Source: Sinorhizobium chiapasense
GTDB lineage: Bacteria; Pseudomonadota; Alphaproteobacteria; Rhizobiales; Rhizobiaceae
Assembly (NCBI RefSeq): GCF_036488675.1
Contig: NZ_CP133148.1
Location: 3,862,001-3,926,000 of the forward strand
DNA length: 64,000 nucleotides
Direction: 5' to 3'
Shown: positions 21,314 to 31,897 of the stretch, piece after piece
Layout of the letters: each line of letters starts with the position of its first letter
How positions within the stretch are numbered: the stretch's first letter is position 1
Position numbers and translations under genes: made by a program
The notes under the pieces: model-generated
Database searches by the model: none
What the model was told of the DNA's origin: nothing
What the model saw: only the letters and a program-made list of their open reading frames with translations

Positions 21314-21817
21314 TCAGTTGGCCGTATCGTTGCTATTGGCGACCTGAGCGCGGACCTTTTCTTCAGCCATGCGCTGGGTGAACATCTGGGCGAAATCGAT
21401 CGGGTCGATCATCAGCGGCGGGAAGCCGCCGTTGCGGGTCGCGTCGGCGACGATCTGGCGCGCAAACGGGAAGAGCAGCCGCGGGCACTCGATGAAGAGC
21501 AGCGGCAGCATGTGTTCCTGCGGGAAACCGGAAACGCGGAACACGCCGCCATAGGCGAGCTCGACGTTGAACAGAACCTTGTCTCCGTCCTTCGCTTCCG
21601 CATTCAAAGAAAGAACGACATCGAAATCGTTCTCGGCGAGCGGATTGGCGTTGACGTTGACATTGATGTTGATCGACGGCGCGCGCTCGCGAGCCTGCAG
21701 AGAACGCGGCGCACCGGGATTCTCGAAGGAAAGATCCTTGACATACTGGGCCAAGATGTTGAGGGCAGGGCTTTGCTGCGCGCCGCCGTTGCCATTGGAT
21801 GCGGTATCAGTCGTCAT
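21314..21817 (-). CDS. secB: Protein-export chaperone SecB
   Basis: 167-residue homotetrameric chaperone that keeps preproteins unfolded for SecA. The motifs [26 protein letters not shown] and the [13 protein letters not shown] core with [11 protein letters not shown] are typical. The ATG at 21817 has a GAGG site at good spacing; a 14-residue extension upstream is unlikely. The acidic/polar C-terminus ends in NSNDTAN. Confidence 0.96.
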   Translation of the reverse strand: MTTDTASNGNGGAQQSPALNILAQYVKDLSFENPGAPRSLQARERAPSININVNVNANPLAENDFDVVLSLNAEAKDGDKVLFNVELAYGGVFRVSGFPQEHMLPLLFIECPRLLFPFARQIVADATRNGGFPPLMIDPIDFAQMFTQRMAEEKVRAQVANSNDTAN

Positions 21818-22022
21818 AAGAGTTTCCTCGGACTTCAAATCGGTGAGGCCATCTAACATTTCGGACTTGGGCTTACAACCCTTGCCAGCCGGGCCTTTTT
21901 TGGGGCGCTGGGCAAGCGGTTTTCGCGCTTTCCCGTAGCCGTGCGGCAGACATTATAGACCTGTTGCCGCGTCGATGCGCCAAAAGCGCGAAGGGCCTTC
22001 CCACTTGCTGTCGTTTCGATTT

Positions 22023-22529
22023 CTACCGGGAAATCCGATTCGTCGGCGGGGATCCGTCGTCATCCTTCTTCTCGCGGGAGAATTCATCCTCATCGAGATC
22101 GATGACGCGCGGTCCGGCGCGTCCTTCGCGCCCGCCAGGACCCGAGCGGTAGAAACCGGTTCCCGCCGTCACTATAGTCATTCTTGTCTGCAGGAATGTG
22201 GCGATGGCACGCCTTACCGGCGGCAGAAACAAGATGAGGCCGATGATGTCGCTGATGAAGCCCGGCACGATCAGGAGGATCGCTGCGACGAAGACCAGCG
22301 CGCCCTCGAGCACCTCGCGGCCCGGGTCACGTCCCGCCCGAGCGGATTCCTGCACGCGGCGAAACACCTCGAAACCCTGGATTCGCAGCAGCGCGATACC
22401 GACCGCGCCGCTCAGGAATACGAGGAGCAGCGTCATCAACAAACCGACTTCGCGACCGACGATGACGAAGCTGGCGATTTCCGCGAGCGGCAGCCCGAGG
22501 ATGACGAGCGGGAGGATCAGGGAACGCAT
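22023..22529 (-). CDS. fxsA: FxsA family membrane protein
   Basis: 168 residues with three to four hydrophobic helices: one at the N-terminus with ILGLPLAEIASFVIVG, then LLMTLLLVFLSGAVGIALL, and a pair around VAAILLIVPGFISDIIGLILFLPP, whose PGFxSD is the family hallmark. The hydrophilic acidic C-tail is DLDEDEFSREKKDDD. FxsA in E. coli relieves F exclusion of phage T7; the cellular role is unclear. Divergent from the Tim44-like gene. Confidence 0.88.
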   Translation of the reverse strand: MRSLILPLVILGLPLAEIASFVIVGREVGLLMTLLLVFLSGAVGIALLRIQGFEVFRRVQESARAGRDPGREVLEGALVFVAAILLIVPGFISDIIGLILFLPPVRRAIATFLQTRMTIVTAGTGFYRSGPGGREGRAGPRVIDLDEDEFSREKKDDDGSPPTNRISR

Positions 22530-22663
22530 CGACGACGCTCACCAGAAGATTCGTGCAATTGGTTGGCCTCCGGTTTAAGGGTGCGACATCGCCATTTGAA
22601 TGGTTTATCCTTGCGGACTATATGGGATAGTAAGAGAAATTCTAACAGCGGTTCCGGGTGGAA

Positions 22664-23368
22664 ATGGGCTCTTTCGACTTCATCACGTTTTTTTTCCTGA
22701 TCGCTGCCGTGGTCATCTTTCTGCAGTTGCGCAGCGTTCTGGGGCGCCGTACTGGCAATGAACGCCCGCCTTTCGATCCCTATTCGCCGCGCGAGATGAG
22801 CAAGGGGCCGGAAAGCGCCGACAATGGCAAGGTGGTGCAACTTCCCCGCCGCGAAAGTGCCGCCGAAGACGAGTCCCGCTACGCGGCCATCGATACCTTC
22901 GCCAAGGTCGGCACGCCTTTGAACGGCCAGCTCAGGGCCTTGAGTGACGCCGACCGCAGCTTCATTCCCGAGGATTTCGTCAACGGCGCCAAGATGGCCT
23001 ATGAGATGATCGTGATGGCCTTCGCCGATGGCGACCGCAAGACGCTGAAGGGACTGCTGTCGCGCGAGGTCTATGAGGGCTTCGATTCCGCCATTGCCGA
23101 ACGGGAGGCGAAGGGCGAGGTCGTCAAGTCGACCTTCGTCGGCATCGAGAAGGCCGACATCACCCATGCAGAGATCAAGGACAACGAGGAAAACATCACC
23201 GTCCGGATCATCAGCCAGCTCATTTCCGCCACCTATGACAAGCAGGGCAAACTGATCGACGGCGATGCCGACTCCGTTGCCGAAGTGAACGACCTCTGGA
23301 CCTTTTCGCGTGATATCCGATCGCGCGATCCGAACTGGAAACTGATCGCCACGGAATCGGATAACTGA
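22664..23368 (+). CDS. Tim44/TimA-like inner-membrane protein
   Basis: 234 residues: one N-terminal membrane helix (FDFITFFFLIAAVVIFLQL), a polar linker, and a C-terminal Tim44-like NTF2 fold with FVNGAKMAYEMIVMAFADGD, VKSTFVGIEKADI and the WTFSRDI...DPNWKLIAT end. Bacterial TimA is related to the mitochondrial import motor Tim44, and its bacterial role is unsettled. The ATG at 22664 is preferred over a GTG two codons earlier. It probably starts an operon with mltA, smr and the XRE gene. Confidence 0.88.
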   Translation: MGSFDFITFFFLIAAVVIFLQLRSVLGRRTGNERPPFDPYSPREMSKGPESADNGKVVQLPRRESAAEDESRYAAIDTFAKVGTPLNGQLRALSDADRSFIPEDFVNGAKMAYEMIVMAFADGDRKTLKGLLSREVYEGFDSAIAEREAKGEVVKSTFVGIEKADITHAEIKDNEENITVRIISQLISATYDKQGKLIDGDADSVAEVNDLWTFSRDIRSRDPNWKLIATESDN

Positions 23369-23375
23369 GGCGACT

Positions 23376-24482
23376 ATGGCCTTTCAGCTCGAGCCGGTCG
23401 CCTTTTCCGAACTGCCGGGCTGGCAGTCGGACGACCCGACACCCGTTATCGCCGCCCTCCGCCGCTGCCATCACCACGTCACCACGACGAAACCCTACAA
23501 GACAGGCTCGCTCGGCATTTCCGTGGCCGATCTGTTGCCCGCTTTCGAGGCCGCCCGCGCGCAGGTTTCCGACGCGACGACGGCGCGCGCCTTTTTCGAG
23601 GAGCAGTTTCTTCCATTCAGGCTTCGAACCGGCGAGGGCGGTACGGGGTTTGTAACCGCTTTTTACGAACCGGAAATCGAGGTCCGTGCCGAACCGGACG
23701 AGATTTTTCGCTTCCCTTTCTACCGCCGGCCGGCCGATTTGATCGACATCGACGACGGCAACCGGCCGGAAGGCATGGACCCGTATTTCGCCTTCGGGCG
23801 CCTTCGTGGCGACCAGATCGAAGAGTATCCGGACCGGGAGGCGATCGAGCGGGGCTTTCTTGCGGGACACGGGCTTGAGATCGCCTATGCCCGGTCGAAG
23901 GTGGACGTCTTTTTCGTTCATGTTCAGGGTGCAGCCCGGCTTCTCTATCCGGACGGATCGAGGCGCCGCATCACCTATGCGGCAAAGACCGGGCACCGCT
24001 TTTCCGCAATCGGGAAGCTGCTGATCGATCGCGGCGAAATCGATGCGGCGACCGTGTCGATGGCCAGCATCCGCGCCTGGCTTGCGGCACATCCCGAAAG
24101 GGTGGACGAGACCCTGTGGCACAATCGCTCCTTCATCTTTTTCCGCGAGGCGTCGGTAGACGATGACGGGTTGGGCCCGGTCGCGGCGGCCAAGGTGCCA
24201 CTGGAGCCCGGTCGATCGCTCGCCGTTGATCGGCTGATCCATACGTTCGGTGTCCCTTTCTATGTCGCCAGCGAGACCCTTACCCATCTCGACGGCGGAC
24301 GGTCGTTCGCGCGCCTTATGCTCGCGCTGGACACCGGTTCGGCGATCGTCGGGCCCGCGCGCGGAGACATCTTCACCGGGTCCGGTGATGAGGCGGGCAA
24401 TCTCGCGGGATCGGTCCGCAATGCCGCGGACTTCTTCATCTTCGTACCTCGAATGGCCGCGGCCAGATACCGCCATGGCTAG
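23376..24482 (+). CDS. mltA: MltA-type lytic transglycosylase
   Basis: 368-residue membrane-bound-lytic-transglycosylase-A homologue that cleaves the MurNAc-GlcNAc bond to give 1,6-anhydro-muropeptides. The FVTAFYEPEIEV entry, YARSKVDVFFVHVQGAARL and the C-terminal 3D domain with LDTGSAI, GPARGDIFTG and the Asp cluster are intact. No signal peptide or lipobox is visible at the N-terminus (MAFQLEPVAFSEL), unlike E. coli MltA. It starts 7 bases after the Tim44-like gene and overlaps smr by 8 bases. Confidence 0.9.
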   Translation: MAFQLEPVAFSELPGWQSDDPTPVIAALRRCHHHVTTTKPYKTGSLGISVADLLPAFEAARAQVSDATTARAFFEEQFLPFRLRTGEGGTGFVTAFYEPEIEVRAEPDEIFRFPFYRRPADLIDIDDGNRPEGMDPYFAFGRLRGDQIEEYPDREAIERGFLAGHGLEIAYARSKVDVFFVHVQGAARLLYPDGSRRRITYAAKTGHRFSAIGKLLIDRGEIDAATVSMASIRAWLAAHPERVDETLWHNRSFIFFREASVDDDGLGPVAAAKVPLEPGRSLAVDRLIHTFGVPFYVASETLTHLDGGRSFARLMLALDTGSAIVGPARGDIFTGSGDEAGNLAGSVRNAADFFIFVPRMAAARYRHG

Positions 24483-25038
24483 GGAAAAGAAGCTTTCGCC
24501 CGAGGATCGCATTCTTTGGGGGAAGGTCGCACGGTCGACCCGGCCAATGCCGGGCCGTCTCGAAGATCTCGCGGATCTCCTTGGAGAGGGCGAAGAGGTT
24601 GCGCCTGCGGCGCCGGATTCGCAGAAGACCGCGGCAACTCCGCAGGAAAAACCCGAGCAGGGCTTTGCGCTCAGCAAAGGCAAGGACGAGCGCCGTCATC
24701 ATCCGCTTGAAAGGCCGGTGAAGCGCAAGCTCGCAAAGGGTCACCTGGCGCTGGAGGCGCGGATCGACCTCCACGGCATGATCCAGAGCGAAGCGCATGG
24801 CCTGCTCTTGCAGTTTCTTCTGAAGGCGCACGAGCGCGGCCTTCGTCACGTCCTGGTCATCACCGGCAAGGGCACGTCGCTTGGAAGCGACGGTGCGCTG
24901 AAGCGGGCGGTGCCGCTCTGGTTTTCGCTCCCGGAGTTTCGTCCGCTGATCTCGTCCTACGAGCCGGCGTCGCGCAACCATGGGGGCGAGGGCGCGCTCT
25001 ATGTCCGCCTGGCGCGCGCCAAGGGAAGTGCGATATGA
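24475..25038 (+). CDS. Smr domain protein
   Basis: 187 residues with a disordered basic/acidic N-terminal half and a C-terminal Smr (MutS2-related) domain: RIDLHGMIQSEAHGLL, then LVITGKG and GGEGALYVRLAR. Smr domains are DNA/RNA endonuclease-like folds, and alphaproteobacterial stand-alone members are not characterised. The ATG at 24475 overlaps mltA by 8 bases and the stop overlaps the next gene as ATGA, so translation of three genes is linked. Confidence 0.88.
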   Translation: MAREKKLSPEDRILWGKVARSTRPMPGRLEDLADLLGEGEEVAPAAPDSQKTAATPQEKPEQGFALSKGKDERRHHPLERPVKRKLAKGHLALEARIDLHGMIQSEAHGLLLQFLLKAHERGLRHVLVITGKGTSLGSDGALKRAVPLWFSLPEFRPLISSYEPASRNHGGEGALYVRLARAKGSAI

Positions 25039-25412
25039 CGCCCTTTGGCGAGGCCATGCGCGAATTGCGGCGCAGAAAGGGTGTGTCGCAAAAGCAGATG
25101 GCGGCGGCGATCGGCGTTTCCGCTGCCTACCTTTCGGCGCTCGAGCATGGCAAACGCGGTGCGCCGAGCTTCGACTTTCTTCAGCGCGTCGCCGGCTATT
25201 TCAATGTGATCTGGGACGAGGCGGACGAGCTCTTCCGGATCGCGGATATTTCCGATCCGAAGGTGGTGCTCGATACGTCCGGCCTGCCGCCCGGCCACAC
25301 CGCATTTGCCAATCGGCTGGGGGGGCAGATACGCGGTTTGTCGGAAGAGACGATCCGGGCCTTGGAAGATATTTTGGAAAAAGCCACAATTCCTGATAAT
25401 GACAGGGGATGA
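25035..25412 (+). CDS. XRE-family helix-turn-helix regulator
   Basis: 125 residues. A Cro/CI-type HTH occupies about residues 6-62 (MRELRRRKGVSQKQMAAAIG, then SAAYLSALEHGKRG), followed by a short C-terminal region with GLPPGHTAFANRLG and a terminal helix. No ligand domain is seen. Coupled to smr by ATGA and 133 bases upstream of gyrB; it may regulate its own operon or gyrB, but this is inference. Confidence 0.85.
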   Translation: MTPFGEAMRELRRRKGVSQKQMAAAIGVSAAYLSALEHGKRGAPSFDFLQRVAGYFNVIWDEADELFRIADISDPKVVLDTSGLPPGHTAFANRLGGQIRGLSEETIRALEDILEKATIPDNDRG

Positions 25413-25447
25413 AAGCCTGTTCCCGACCGCCAGGCGCGGCCCGGGAT

Positions 25448-25476
25448 TTGGAAGCCGTGGACAAATTTCCTATAGT
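25448..25476 (+). promoter_or_regulatory. Candidate sigma-70 promoter of gyrB
   Basis: TTGGAA (25448-25453) and TATAGT (25471-25476) separated by 17 bases in the 133-base gap before gyrB, placing a start of transcription about 60 bases upstream of the ATG. Confidence 0.55.
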
Positions 25477-25539
25477 CCGCAAGGCCTCCGCGCTGTGATT
25501 CGCACCGAATCACGACGTCCGCAACCTGGAAAGACCTGA

Positions 25540-27981
<2,442 letters not shown>

Positions 27982-28007
27982 TCCGCTGTCTGGCGGTCGA
28001 AAAATCG

Positions 28008-28035
28008 CCGGCGCCGCAAGGCGCCGGTTTTCTTT
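28008..28035 (+). terminator. Rho-independent terminator of gyrB
   Basis: CCGGCGCC (28008-28015), GCAA tetraloop, GGCGCCGG (28020-28027), then a T-rich tract TTTTCTTTT. Confidence 0.92.
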
Positions 28036-28042
28036 TGTGTGA

Positions 28043-28639
28043 TCAGTCGGCCCTGAACCGGCCTTCGAAAACGAAATCGGCAAGCGGCTTGCGCTGGCTC
28101 GGCTTTTCCCGCTCGCGCAGATCGTCCGGAAGCGTCGACGGATCGGCAAGTCTGCCGATCGCGACGGCGGCCTCGACCCGGTAATGTTCCGGCACTCTGA
28201 GCACGCGCATCGCCTTGTCCCGGTCGACTCCCGCCATTGCATGCGCGTATAGGCCGGCAAGTCGCGTCTGCAGCGCGAGCGCGAACCACGCGGCACCGGT
28301 GTCGAAGGCATGGGTGTAGGCCGGTCGCATCTCGCCGTTTGACGTGAGCCTGTGGGTCTTCGAAAGAATGATGACGATCGCCGAGGCGTTTTTCGCCCAG
28401 CGCTGGTTGCTTTCGTCGAGAATGTCCAGCAACGACGCAAAGTGTTCGGTGCCGCGGCGAGCATAGACGAAGCGCCAGGGCTGGTTGTTGCTCGCCGAAG
28501 GCGCCCAGCGCGCCGCCTCAAAAAGGGCAAGCAGATCCTCTTCGCTGATTTCCTCGCCGGTAAAGGCGCGCGGCGACCAGCGCTCCAGGAAGATCGAGTG
28601 GATCGGGTGGTCGGCTCTTCTATGGTTGATTTCTGTCAC
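28043..28639 (-). CDS. Nitroreductase family protein
   Basis: 198-residue flavoprotein of the nitroreductase superfamily, FMN- and NAD(P)H-dependent. The start has SIFLERWSPRAFTGEEIS and FEAARWAPSASNNQPWRFVYA, which binds FMN phosphate; a second conserved part is GAAWFALALQTRLAGLYAHAMAG, where the GAA and helix face the flavin. The physiological substrate is unknown. It is isolated, convergent with gyrB and divergent from the decarboxylase gene. Confidence 0.88.
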   Translation of the reverse strand: MTEINHRRADHPIHSIFLERWSPRAFTGEEISEEDLLALFEAARWAPSASNNQPWRFVYARRGTEHFASLLDILDESNQRWAKNASAIVIILSKTHRLTSNGEMRPAYTHAFDTGAAWFALALQTRLAGLYAHAMAGVDRDKAMRVLRVPEHYRVEAAVAIGRLADPSTLPDDLREREKPSQRKPLADFVFEGRFRAD

Positions 28640-28737
28640 GAACGAACATCCTTATTGCGCGCGAATCCTTTTGGGGCGGATTCGGCGTCACGCTACAAAA
28701 GTTCCAGCATCGATGGAACTGCACATGGGAGGGAACG

Positions 28738-30144
28738 ATGGATGAGGCAACGTTCAGGCATTGGTCGTCCAAGGCCGCGGATTGGGGAGCGGACTACCGG
28801 CAATCGCTTCGTGACCGTCCCGTCCGGGCGCAGACCGCTGCCGGTGAGATAGCCGGCCAGATCGCACAATCTCCTCCGGAAACCGGCGAGGCCATGGAGC
28901 GGATCTTCGAGGATTTCGAGACGATCATCGTGCCGGGCATGACCCATTGGCAGCACCCGCGTTTCTTCGCCTATTTCCCGGCCAATGCCGCACCCGTCTC
29001 CGTCGTCGCCGAATATCTGGTCACCGCGGTCGCGGCGCAATGCATGCTCTGGCAGACCTCGCCGGCGGCGACCGAGCTCGAGACGAAGATGCTCGACTGG
29101 CTGCGACAGGCGATCGGCCTTCCGGCAGGCTTTTCCGGCGTCATCCAGGATTCCGCGTCCTCCGCCACGCTCGCTGCAGTGCTGGTGATGCGCGAAAAGG
29201 CTCTCGCCTGGAATGGCAATCGCGCAGGGCTCGCCGCCAACCCGCGTATCCGCATCTATTCCTCCGATCAGGTCCACACCTCGATCGACCGCGCCATCTG
29301 GGTGAGTGGCATAGGCGAACAGAATCTCGTGCGTATACCGACCATCGGTGAACGTCGAGGAATGGACTGCGCCGCCCTTGCTGCGGCAATCGAGGCGGAT
29401 CGCAAGGCGGGTTATATTCCCGCAGGTATCATCGCCTGCACGGGCGGCACCAGCGTCGGCGCCTGCGATGACATTGCCGGAGTCGTCCGCGTCGCCAAAG
29501 AACAGGGGCTTTACGTCCACGTCGACGCCGCCTGGGCGGGTGCCGCGATGATCTGCGAGGAATTCCGGGAGCTCTGGCGGGGTGTCGAGGGCGCCGATTC
29601 GGTCGTCTTCAATCCGCACAAATGGCTCGGTGCGCAATTCGACTGCTCCGCCCATTTCCTCAGCAACCCCGATGATCTCGTCCGCACGCTGGCAATCCAT
29701 CCTGAATTTCTGAAGACGCACGGGCAGGACGGGATCATCAATTATTCCGAATGGTCCGTTCCGCTCGGCCGGCGCTTTCGGGCGCTTAAGCTGTGGTTCC
29801 TGCTGCGCTTCCACGGTCTTTCCGGACTGAGAGAGATGATCCGCAACCATGTGCGCTGGGCGGAGGCGCTCGCCGAGCGTTTGCGGAACGAACCGGGCTT
29901 CGAAATCGTTACTGAACCGGTTCTGTCTCTCTTTTCGTTTCGACATGCCGGCGGCTCCGATGCCGACGCCCATAACCTCGCCCTGGTGAAGGCGATCAAC
30001 GACGACGGCCGCATCTACCTGACGCAGACACGAGTCGACGGACGCATCGCCATTCGTTTCCAGGCGGGGCAATTCAGCATGGCCGAGGAGGATGCAGAAA
30101 CGGCGTTCAGGACCATTGTCGAGTTGGCGAAAAAAGTTGTATAA
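28738..30144 (+). CDS. Group II PLP-dependent amino acid decarboxylase (aromatic-L-amino-acid decarboxylase-like)
   Basis: 468 residues, the length of animal/plant AADC-type enzymes. The motifs WQHPRFFAYFPANAAP, the substrate-pocket MLWQTSPAATELE, and SSDQVHTSIDRA are present. The PLP Lys is in FNPHKWLG at Lys295, preceded by HVDAAWAGAA. By similarity it decarboxylates Tyr, DOPA, Trp, Phe or a related amino acid to an amine; the exact substrate cannot be told. A GGGAGGG site precedes the ATG. It is followed 34 bases later by an aldehyde dehydrogenase, suggesting a two-gene operon for turning an amino acid into an amine and clearing an aldehyde. Confidence 0.85.
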   Translation: MDEATFRHWSSKAADWGADYRQSLRDRPVRAQTAAGEIAGQIAQSPPETGEAMERIFEDFETIIVPGMTHWQHPRFFAYFPANAAPVSVVAEYLVTAVAAQCMLWQTSPAATELETKMLDWLRQAIGLPAGFSGVIQDSASSATLAAVLVMREKALAWNGNRAGLAANPRIRIYSSDQVHTSIDRAIWVSGIGEQNLVRIPTIGERRGMDCAALAAAIEADRKAGYIPAGIIACTGGTSVGACDDIAGVVRVAKEQGLYVHVDAAWAGAAMICEEFRELWRGVEGADSVVFNPHKWLGAQFDCSAHFLSNPDDLVRTLAIHPEFLKTHGQDGIINYSEWSVPLGRRFRALKLWFLLRFHGLSGLREMIRNHVRWAEALAERLRNEPGFEIVTEPVLSLFSFRHAGGSDADAHNLALVKAINDDGRIYLTQTRVDGRIAIRFQAGQFSMAEEDAETAFRTIVELAKKVV

Positions 30145-30178
30145 GTTCTGTAGATTTTTTTCCGAGGAAGGACGCGCC

Positions 30179-31633
30179 ATGAACTTGAAAGATCCGTCGC
30201 TGTTTCGCCAGGCCGCTCTCGTGGGCGAAAACTGGATCGAAGCCGACCCGAAAAACGCGATCGAGGTGAACAACCCGGCAACCGGCGAGATCATCGGCCG
30301 CGTCCCAAAACTCGGTGCAGCCGAGACGCGCGCCGCGATCGAGACCGCGGCGCGGGTGCAGAAGGAATGGGCGGCGAAGACCGCCAAGGAGCGCGCGGGC
30401 GTTCTGCGCCGCTGGTTCGAGCTGATGATAGAGAACAAGGACGATCTCGGCCGGATCCTGACGATGGAACAGGGCAAGCCGCTCGCGGAGGCAACCGGCG
30501 AAATTGTCTATGGTGCAGGCTTCATCGAGTGGTTCGCCGAAGAGGGGCGCCGCGTCTATGGCGACCTCGTGCCCGGCCATCAGAAGGACAAGCGCATCCT
30601 GGTGATGAAGCAGCCGATCGGCGTCGTCGCCGCGATCACGCCATGGAATTTCCCGAACGCGATGATCACCCGCAAGGCCGGCCCCGCCTTTGCCGCCGGT
30701 TGCGCCATGGTGCTGAAGCCGGCCGGGCAAACGCCGTTTTCCGCGATTGCCATCGCGGTGCTCGCAGTGCGCGCCGGCATGCCGAAGGGCCTCTTTTCGG
30801 TCATCACCGGCTCGGCACGGGAGATTGGCGCCGAGATGACCTCGAACCCGACTGTGCGCAAGCTGACTTTCACCGGCTCAACGGAAGTCGGCGCCGAGCT
30901 CTATCGCCAGAGCGCCGGCACGATCAAGAAGCTCGGCCTGGAACTCGGCGGCAATGCGCCCTTCATCGTTTTTGACGATGCCGATCTCGATGCGGCCGTC
31001 GAGGGCGCATTGATCGCAAAGTTCCGCAACAACGGCCAGACCTGCGTCTGCGCCAACCGCATCTATGTTCAGGACGGCGTCTACGAGGCCTTCTCCGAGA
31101 AGCTTGCCGCCGCGGTCGCCAAGTTAAAGACCGGGAACGGCATGGAGGAAGGCGTCATTCTCGGTCCGCTGATCGACCAGCCGGCGCTTGCCAAGGTCGA
31201 GGAACATGTGGCCGATGCGCTTGCCAAGGGCGCCCGAGTCGTCCAGGGCGGCCGACGCCACGCTCTCGGCGGCACATTCTTCGAGGCGACCGTGCTTGCC
31301 GATGTCACGCAGGCGATGGCGGTCGCGCGCGAAGAGACCTTTGGGCCGGTCGCGCCGCTCTTCCGCTTCAAGGACGAGGCGGACGTCATCCACCAGGCGA
31401 ACGACACCGAATTCGGTCTCGCCTCCTATTTCTACGCCAAGGATCTCGCCCGGGTCTTCCGGGTCGCGGAAGCACTCGAATATGGCATGGTCGGCGTCAA
31501 CACCGGGCTCATCTCCACGGCCGAAGCGCCGTTTGGCGGCGTCAAGCTCTCCGGCCTCGGCCGCGAAGGCTCGAAATACGGCATCGAGGAATTCATGGAG
31601 ATCAAGTACGTCTGCCTCGGCGGCATCGCCTGA
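30179..31633 (+). CDS. gabD: NADP-dependent succinate-semialdehyde dehydrogenase family enzyme
   Basis: 484 residues, exactly the GabD length. Oxidises succinate semialdehyde (or a related aldehyde) to the acid. It has the cofactor motif AITPWNFPNAMITRK, the general-base ELGGNAPFIVFDDAD, the catalytic Cys289 in NNGQTCVCANRIY, and the C-terminal PFGGVKLSGLGREGSKYG. The ATG at 30179 was chosen for its conserved start (LFRQAALVGENWIEA) and a GAGGAAGG site. Partnering with the decarboxylase suggests that the true substrate may not be succinate semialdehyde. Ends in a strong terminator. Confidence 0.88.
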   Translation: MNLKDPSLFRQAALVGENWIEADPKNAIEVNNPATGEIIGRVPKLGAAETRAAIETAARVQKEWAAKTAKERAGVLRRWFELMIENKDDLGRILTMEQGKPLAEATGEIVYGAGFIEWFAEEGRRVYGDLVPGHQKDKRILVMKQPIGVVAAITPWNFPNAMITRKAGPAFAAGCAMVLKPAGQTPFSAIAIAVLAVRAGMPKGLFSVITGSAREIGAEMTSNPTVRKLTFTGSTEVGAELYRQSAGTIKKLGLELGGNAPFIVFDDADLDAAVEGALIAKFRNNGQTCVCANRIYVQDGVYEAFSEKLAAAVAKLKTGNGMEEGVILGPLIDQPALAKVEEHVADALAKGARVVQGGRRHALGGTFFEATVLADVTQAMAVAREETFGPVAPLFRFKDEADVIHQANDTEFGLASYFYAKDLARVFRVAEALEYGMVGVNTGLISTAEAPFGGVKLSGLGREGSKYGIEEFMEIKYVCLGGIA

Positions 31634-31658
31634 GGTGACAGTATTCCAGCCCCGGAGC

Positions 31659-31690
31659 AAACCGGCCGAAACTCTGGCCGGTTTTCTTTT
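31659..31690 (+). terminator. Rho-independent terminator of gabD
   Basis: AAACCGGCC (31659-31667) and GGCCGGTTT (31676-31684) around an 8-base loop, followed by TTCTTTT. Confidence 0.9.
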
Positions 31691-31756
31691 GCGGGCAAGA
31701 CGTTAGTGTTGTGCTCGATTCCGAATGATTACAGGACTACGGAGAAACTGCCGCTT

Positions 31757-31858
31757 GCCCCTCATCCGCCTGTTGGCACCTTCTCCACGCTTTGCGGGGA
31801 GAAGGGATATGCCGCGCCGCCCAAGTCCCCTCTCCCCGAGAGGGTTAGGGTGAGGGGC
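31757..31858. repeat. RIME1-like rhizobial intergenic mosaic element
   Basis: 102 bases bounded by inverted GCCCCTCA (31757-31764) and TGAGGGGC (31851-31858). Two nested hairpins: CCTTCTCC/GGAGAAGG (31779-31805) and CCCTCTC/GAGAGGG (31828-31844). Size, double-palindrome layout and composition fit the RIME1 element described in Rhizobium meliloti. It lies between the gabD terminator and the aldolase start, so it is probably in that gene's promoter or leader. Confidence 0.8.
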
Positions 31859-31897
31859 TCCAGTCCAATTTTCAATTGCGCGAGAGGAGAGCGATCG

